This document shows, in pieces, positions 60,551 to 64,000 of a stretch of 64,000 nt of DNA. The translations under genes were made by a program, and so were the position numbers. The DNA lies in contig WTGF01000122.1 of NCBI GenBank assembly GCA_011525385.1, forward strand, positions 1 to 64,000, in the 5' to 3' direction. Under the pieces are notes generated by a model, which did not search any database, was not told the DNA's origin, and was given only the letters and a program-made list of their open reading frames with translations. The first letter of the stretch is position 1. Every line of letters starts with the position of its first letter. Origin of the DNA: Chloroflexota bacterium (GTDB lineage: Bacteria; Chloroflexota; Anaerolineae; Aggregatilineales; Phototrophicaceae).

Positions 60551-61432
60551 ATGTCAGCGCAAATCATCGACGGCCGCGCGATTGCCGCACGAATTCAGGG
60601 CGAGATCAAAGAATCCGCGGGCAAATTCCTGGAGGGGGCCGGCGCCTCGCCCGGTCTTGGCGTAGTTCTTGCTGGAGACGATGCCGCATCGGCGATGTAT
60701 GTGCGTATGAAGCGGCGGGCTTGCGAGCGGGTAGGCATCGCCTCCGAAGCGCGGATACTGCCCGGTTCGACAAGTCAGAGGGAGGTCGAGGACGCGGTCC
60801 GTAGCTTCAATGCAGATCCCAGAATCCACGGCATTTTGGTGCAGTTGCCCTTGCCGGATCACATTGATGAAGAGGCGGTGCTCAATGAAATCAGCCTGGG
60901 AAAAGACGTGGACGGTATCCATCCCATGAATCTGGGTAAGTTGGGCATGCGCGGTCGCGAACCCACGTTCACGCCGGCGACGCCGACCGGGGCGATGATC
61001 TTAATTGCAGAAACGGGTCAAACTATAGAGGGCGCCCGAGCGGTAGTCGTGGGGCGCAGCAACATTGTCGGCTTGCCGGTGGCGCTCATGCTCGCCAACG
61101 CCAATGCCACCGTGACCATCTGCCATAGCCGAACGCGGGATCTTGCAGGACACGTTGGAAACGCTGATATCGTCGTTGCGGCTGTCGGACGACCGGAATT
61201 CGTCAAAGGAAACTGGTTGAAGCCGGGCGCGATCGTGATTGATGTGGGTTCCAACTCGGTTGAGGACCCCGGCAGCGAGAAGGGGTATCGCTATGTTGGT
61301 GATGTCGAATATGCTACGGCGCAGGAAAGAGCCGGCTTTATCACCAAGGTACCTGGCGGCGTCGGTCCCATGACCATCACCATGCTACTGCAAAATACGC
61401 TCAAGGCGGCTTGGCGGAGCGTCGAGGCTTGA
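60551..61432 (+). CDS. folD: Bifunctional methylenetetrahydrofolate dehydrogenase/cyclohydrolase
   Basis: 293 aa. The catalytic Lys lies in YVRMKRRACERVGI (about residues 50-63), ILVQLPLPDHID follows at about 95-106, GRSNIVGLPVALML is the NADP loop region near 168-181, and PGGVGPMTITMLLQNT is at the end. FolD oxidises 5,10-methylene-THF and hydrolyses it to 10-formyl-THF, which feeds purine synthesis. It is followed at 58 bases by two purine deaminase genes, giving a purine-linked group, though transcription as one unit is not shown. Confidence 0.96.
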   Translation: MSAQIIDGRAIAARIQGEIKESAGKFLEGAGASPGLGVVLAGDDAASAMYVRMKRRACERVGIASEARILPGSTSQREVEDAVRSFNADPRIHGILVQLPLPDHIDEEAVLNEISLGKDVDGIHPMNLGKLGMRGREPTFTPATPTGAMILIAETGQTIEGARAVVVGRSNIVGLPVALMLANANATVTICHSRTRDLAGHVGNADIVVAAVGRPEFVKGNWLKPGAIVIDVGSNSVEDPGSEKGYRYVGDVEYATAQERAGFITKVPGGVGPMTITMLLQNTLKAAWRSVEA

Positions 61433-61490
61433 TTGCCTGCTGATTTGTCCGGATTGTTTTATTGGTGGATTCAATCTATCCGGAGGGCTT

Positions 61491-62846
61491 GTGACCACCT
61501 TGTTGCTTAAGAACATCAGATACCTGGCGACAATGGACGCCCGGCGGCGGGAACTTCCAGACGCCGCGATCTATGTCCGCGACAATGTTATCGAGGTTGT
61601 CGGAAAGCTCGAGGAGATGCCGGCAGACAGCGCCGATCGGGTCATTGACCTCTCTCGTCATGTTGCCTTGCCAGGCTTGGTCAATACCCACCATCACATG
61701 TTCCAAAGTCTGACGCGAGCGCTGGCGCAGGAAAATGAACTCTTTGACTGGCTCAAGGTCCTTTATCCCATCTGGAAAAACCTGCGGAGCGAGCACATTT
61801 ACACCTCGGCAAAACTGGCGATGGCGGAATTAATGCTTTCCGGCTGTACCACCAGTAGCGACCATCTGTATATCTATCCCAATGATGTGAGGCTGGAGGA
61901 CGAGATACGCGCCGCTCAGGAAATCGGCCTCCGCTTTCACGCGGCGCGCGGCTCCATGAGTTTGGGCGAGAGCGAAGGCGGGCTGCCGCCCGATGCCGTG
62001 GTCGAGAGCGAAGAGGATATACTCGTCGATACCAGACGCTTGATAGAAACCTGGCATGATCCCGATCGGCAATCCATGCTGCAGATCGTGGTGGCGCCCT
62101 GTTCGCCTTTCAGCGTTACGGTCGACTTGATGCGAGAGGCGGCCGACCTGGCTCGTGCTTATGGGGTCAATCTGCATACGCACCTCGCCGAGAATGACAA
62201 AGATGTCTCATTCAGTCTGGAAATCTTCGGCCAGCGTCCGGGCGCTTACGCGGAAACTGTCGGCTGGATCGGCGACGATGTTTGGCACGCTCATTGCGTC
62301 AAACTGAATCCGGCCGAAATCAGCTTGTTCGGGCGGACAGGTACAGGCGTATGCCATTGCCCCTCATCGAATATGCGTCTGGCGTCGGGTATCGCGCCCT
62401 TGCGTCAAATGCTGGACGAGCGTGTCAAGGTAGGTTTGGGCGTGGATGGTTCGGCCTCTAACGATAGCGGTCACTTGCTGGGCGAAGCCAGGCAAGCGAT
62501 GCTGCTGCAGCGGGCGGGAGGTGATCCCGCGGCGCTCGGGGCGCGGGAAGCTCTGGAAGCGGCGACTTTGGGCGGGGCGAGCGTCTTGGGCCGGCAAGAC
62601 ATTGGGCGTATTGAAGCCGGTATGTCGGCGGATATTGTTGCCTTCCGCCTTGATACGCTGAGCATGGCCGGCGCCTTGGCAGATCCCCTCGCGGCGCTGG
62701 TCTTTTGTCAGCCCTCGCAAGTTGATCTGTCCATTATCAACGGTCGAGTCCTGGTAGAAGACGGGATACTAAACACGGTCGACTTGCCCGCTCTGATTGA
62801 AAGACATAATAGCCTGTCCCTGCAGCTTATTAACGGCGAGGCCTGA
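61491..62846 (+). CDS. Amidohydrolase, 8-oxoguanine/guanine deaminase-like
   Basis: 451 aa; start GTG at 61491 with GGAGG. Zn ligands: His67 and His69 in NTHHHM, His in LHTHLAEND (about 226-234), His in WHAHCVKLNP, and Asp in GVDGSASNDSG. The SSDHLYIYPND element matches my recollection of 8-oxoguanine or isoguanine deaminases in the ATZ/TRZ group. The enzyme removes an amino group from a purine or triazine-like base. The adenine deaminase that follows supports a purine salvage role. Substrate not certain. Confidence 0.8.
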   Translation: MTTLLLKNIRYLATMDARRRELPDAAIYVRDNVIEVVGKLEEMPADSADRVIDLSRHVALPGLVNTHHHMFQSLTRALAQENELFDWLKVLYPIWKNLRSEHIYTSAKLAMAELMLSGCTTSSDHLYIYPNDVRLEDEIRAAQEIGLRFHAARGSMSLGESEGGLPPDAVVESEEDILVDTRRLIETWHDPDRQSMLQIVVAPCSPFSVTVDLMREAADLARAYGVNLHTHLAENDKDVSFSLEIFGQRPGAYAETVGWIGDDVWHAHCVKLNPAEISLFGRTGTGVCHCPSSNMRLASGIAPLRQMLDERVKVGLGVDGSASNDSGHLLGEARQAMLLQRAGGDPAALGAREALEAATLGGASVLGRQDIGRIEAGMSADIVAFRLDTLSMAGALADPLAALVFCQPSQVDLSIINGRVLVEDGILNTVDLPALIERHNSLSLQLINGEA

Positions 62847-62876
62847 AAGCTGAAATGGCGGAACGGAGGTGTCGAC

Positions 62877-64000
62877 ATGTCCATCGTTGATCGTCTGAGG
62901 GCCGCGCGTGGCGAGGCGCCTGCCGACCTGGTGTTGCGGAATGCTTCCCTGGTAAACGTCATCAGCGGAGAGATTTACAAGAGCGATATTATTGTTCACG
63001 ACCGTCATGTGGTCGCGCTGGGCTCCGGATACGCTGGGGAGCAGGAACTCGACCTGGACGGCAAGTTCGTGGCGCCCGGCTTGATCGACGCCCACGTGCA
63101 TATCGAAAGCAGCCTGGTAACACCGCCGGAATTCGCGCGCGCGGTGCTGCCTCATGGTGTCACCACCGTCATCACCGATCCACACGAGATCGCCAACGTG
63201 CTTGGGCTTGAAGGTATGCGGTATATGCTGGAGCGAGCCAAGTACGGCACGCTCAATATGTACGTGATGGCCTCCAGCTGTGTGCCGGCCACTGACATGG
63301 AAACCTCGGGCGCTCGCTTGGAGGCCGATGATCTGGGGCAGCTGCTCGGCCACCCCTGGGTCTTGGGTTTGGCGGAATTGATGAACTATCCCGGTGTCGC
63401 GCTCGGCGACGAAGGCATGCTGGACAAGATCGAGTTGTTTCGTCATCTGGCGCTGGACGGCCATGCGCCGGATATGAGCGGTCGCATGCTGAATGCCTAT
63501 GTGGCGGCCGGTGTCCAAAGCGAACACGAATGCACAACGGTCGAAGAAGCGCTGGAGAAGCTGCGCCTCGGCTTGACGATATTCATTCGCGAGGGCACTA
63601 CCACGCGCAATCTGCTGCAGCTGCTGCCGCTGATTACGAACGAGAATCAGGGCGCCATCTGCTTTTGTACCGACGATCGCATGCCGGCCGATCTGCTGGA
63701 CGACGGGTCGATCGATCATATGATTCGGCTGGCGATCAGGAACGGCGTCGATCCCATAGCGGCGATCAGAATGGGCTCGTACAACACCGCCAAACACTTC
63801 GGTTTGAAGAAATACGGGGCGATCGCGCCGGGCAAGTACGCAGACCTGGTAGTCGTCTCGGATTTGCAGAACTTCCTGCCGGAAATGGTATTCCGCGGCG
63901 GCAGACTGGTCGCCGAAAACGGCGCCATGACATTGCCCCGGCAGCAGCCGCGACCGATCAACCTGCGCGGCTCCCTGAACGTCGCTTCCGCTGAGCTCGA
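62877..64000 (+). CDS. ade: Adenine deaminase, 3' end cut by the window
   Basis: 374 codons visible, open at the window end; full-length adenine deaminases are about 570-600 aa. The start is ATG 62877 with a strong GGAGGTG site. Visible features: LVLRNASLVNVISGEIYKSDI, GLIDAHVHIESSLVTPPEFA with the HxH metal pair, LPHGVTTVITDPHEIANVLG, GLAELMNYPGV, DGHAPDMSGRMLNAYVAAGVQSEHECT and FCTDDRMPADLL. This is the Ade amidohydrolase with two metal ions that turns adenine to hypoxanthine. It follows the purine-type amidohydrolase by 30 bases and is probably co-transcribed. The opposite strand has a long open frame over this gene that is only its shadow. Confidence 0.93.
   Translation, partial: MSIVDRLRAARGEAPADLVLRNASLVNVISGEIYKSDIIVHDRHVVALGSGYAGEQELDLDGKFVAPGLIDAHVHIESSLVTPPEFARAVLPHGVTTVITDPHEIANVLGLEGMRYMLERAKYGTLNMYVMASSCVPATDMETSGARLEADDLGQLLGHPWVLGLAELMNYPGVALGDEGMLDKIELFRHLALDGHAPDMSGRMLNAYVAAGVQSEHECTTVEEALEKLRLGLTIFIREGTTTRNLLQLLPLITNENQGAICFCTDDRMPADLLDDGSIDHMIRLAIRNGVDPIAAIRMGSYNTAKHFGLKKYGAIAPGKYADLVVVSDLQNFLPEMVFRGGRLVAENGAMTLPRQQPRPINLRGSLNVASAEL

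Noticed and set aside
62769-63797. A 342-codon open frame on the minus strand
   Set aside because: It is the antisense shadow of the adenine deaminase gene, whose plus-strand frame has all family motifs and a strong ribosome site.

Overview
The window is bacterial, moderately GC-rich and densely coded. Protein style suggests a Chloroflexota-like organism (Anaerolineae or Caldilineae-type, perhaps marine or host-associated): a lipoprotein with a Thr/Pro-rich linker, a secreted SH3 plus class A beta-lactamase-fold protein, many ABC exporters, and intergenic islands full of dispersed palindromic repeats. This is inference; there is no rRNA or other phylogenetic marker here.

Layout. 0-16 kb is mostly housekeeping and membrane genes: anmK, a YihY/BrkB protein, an ABC-2 transporter pair, a heterodimeric ABC exporter, a large multi-spanning glycosyltransferase-like protein, a double-HTH regulator, an APC-type permease with a long cytosolic tail, and a methyltransferase. 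16.5-40 kb is a catabolic locus. 40-49 kb is a minus-strand run (tRNA-Val, dcd, argS, methyltransferase, ABC exporter, a six-hairpin-like glycosidase, a lipoprotein). 49-56 kb carries a MalEFG-type sugar importer without its ATPase, a MaoC-like protein and galT. 56-64 kb has a beta-lactamase-fold protein, tRNA-Leu, an FtsB-like protein, ygfZ, a guanylate kinase, folD and two purine deaminases; the last is cut by the window end.

The most interesting content is the 16.5-40 kb locus. It has four GH117-type domains in three genes, one of them a tandem double protein, all with the family's SxAxxR motif. GH117 enzymes release 3,6-anhydro-L-galactose from agar-type oligosaccharides. Alongside lie an enolase-superfamily enzyme resembling 3,6-anhydro-L-galactonate cycloisomerase, a KduD-like 5-dehydrogenase, a zinc dehydrogenase, a GMC flavoenzyme, an S1 sulfatase, an unassigned GH42/GHL-like TIM-barrel enzyme, a complete Opp-type importer (two binding proteins, two permeases, two ATPases) and a FadR-type GntR regulator. 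None of the degradative enzymes has a signal peptide. The reading is that sulfated anhydrogalactan oligosaccharides are imported intact, then desulfated and cleaved in the cytoplasm. Anhydrogalactose would then flow through the cycloisomerase and KduD towards 2-keto-3-deoxygluconate, while galactose could enter the Leloir pathway through galT.

A 12-bp near-palindrome, ATTGTCWACAAT, occurs in four promoter regions of this locus: before one GH117 gene, in the permease/cycloisomerase divergent region, before the first binding protein, and before the ATPase operon. In two cases it sits exactly on the -10 box. It fits the operator pattern of FadR-type GntR proteins and probably ties the separate units into one regulon. 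Intergenic islands around the locus carry several dispersed repeat families, including a 21-nt exact direct repeat at 20664 and 40347 that brackets most of the locus.
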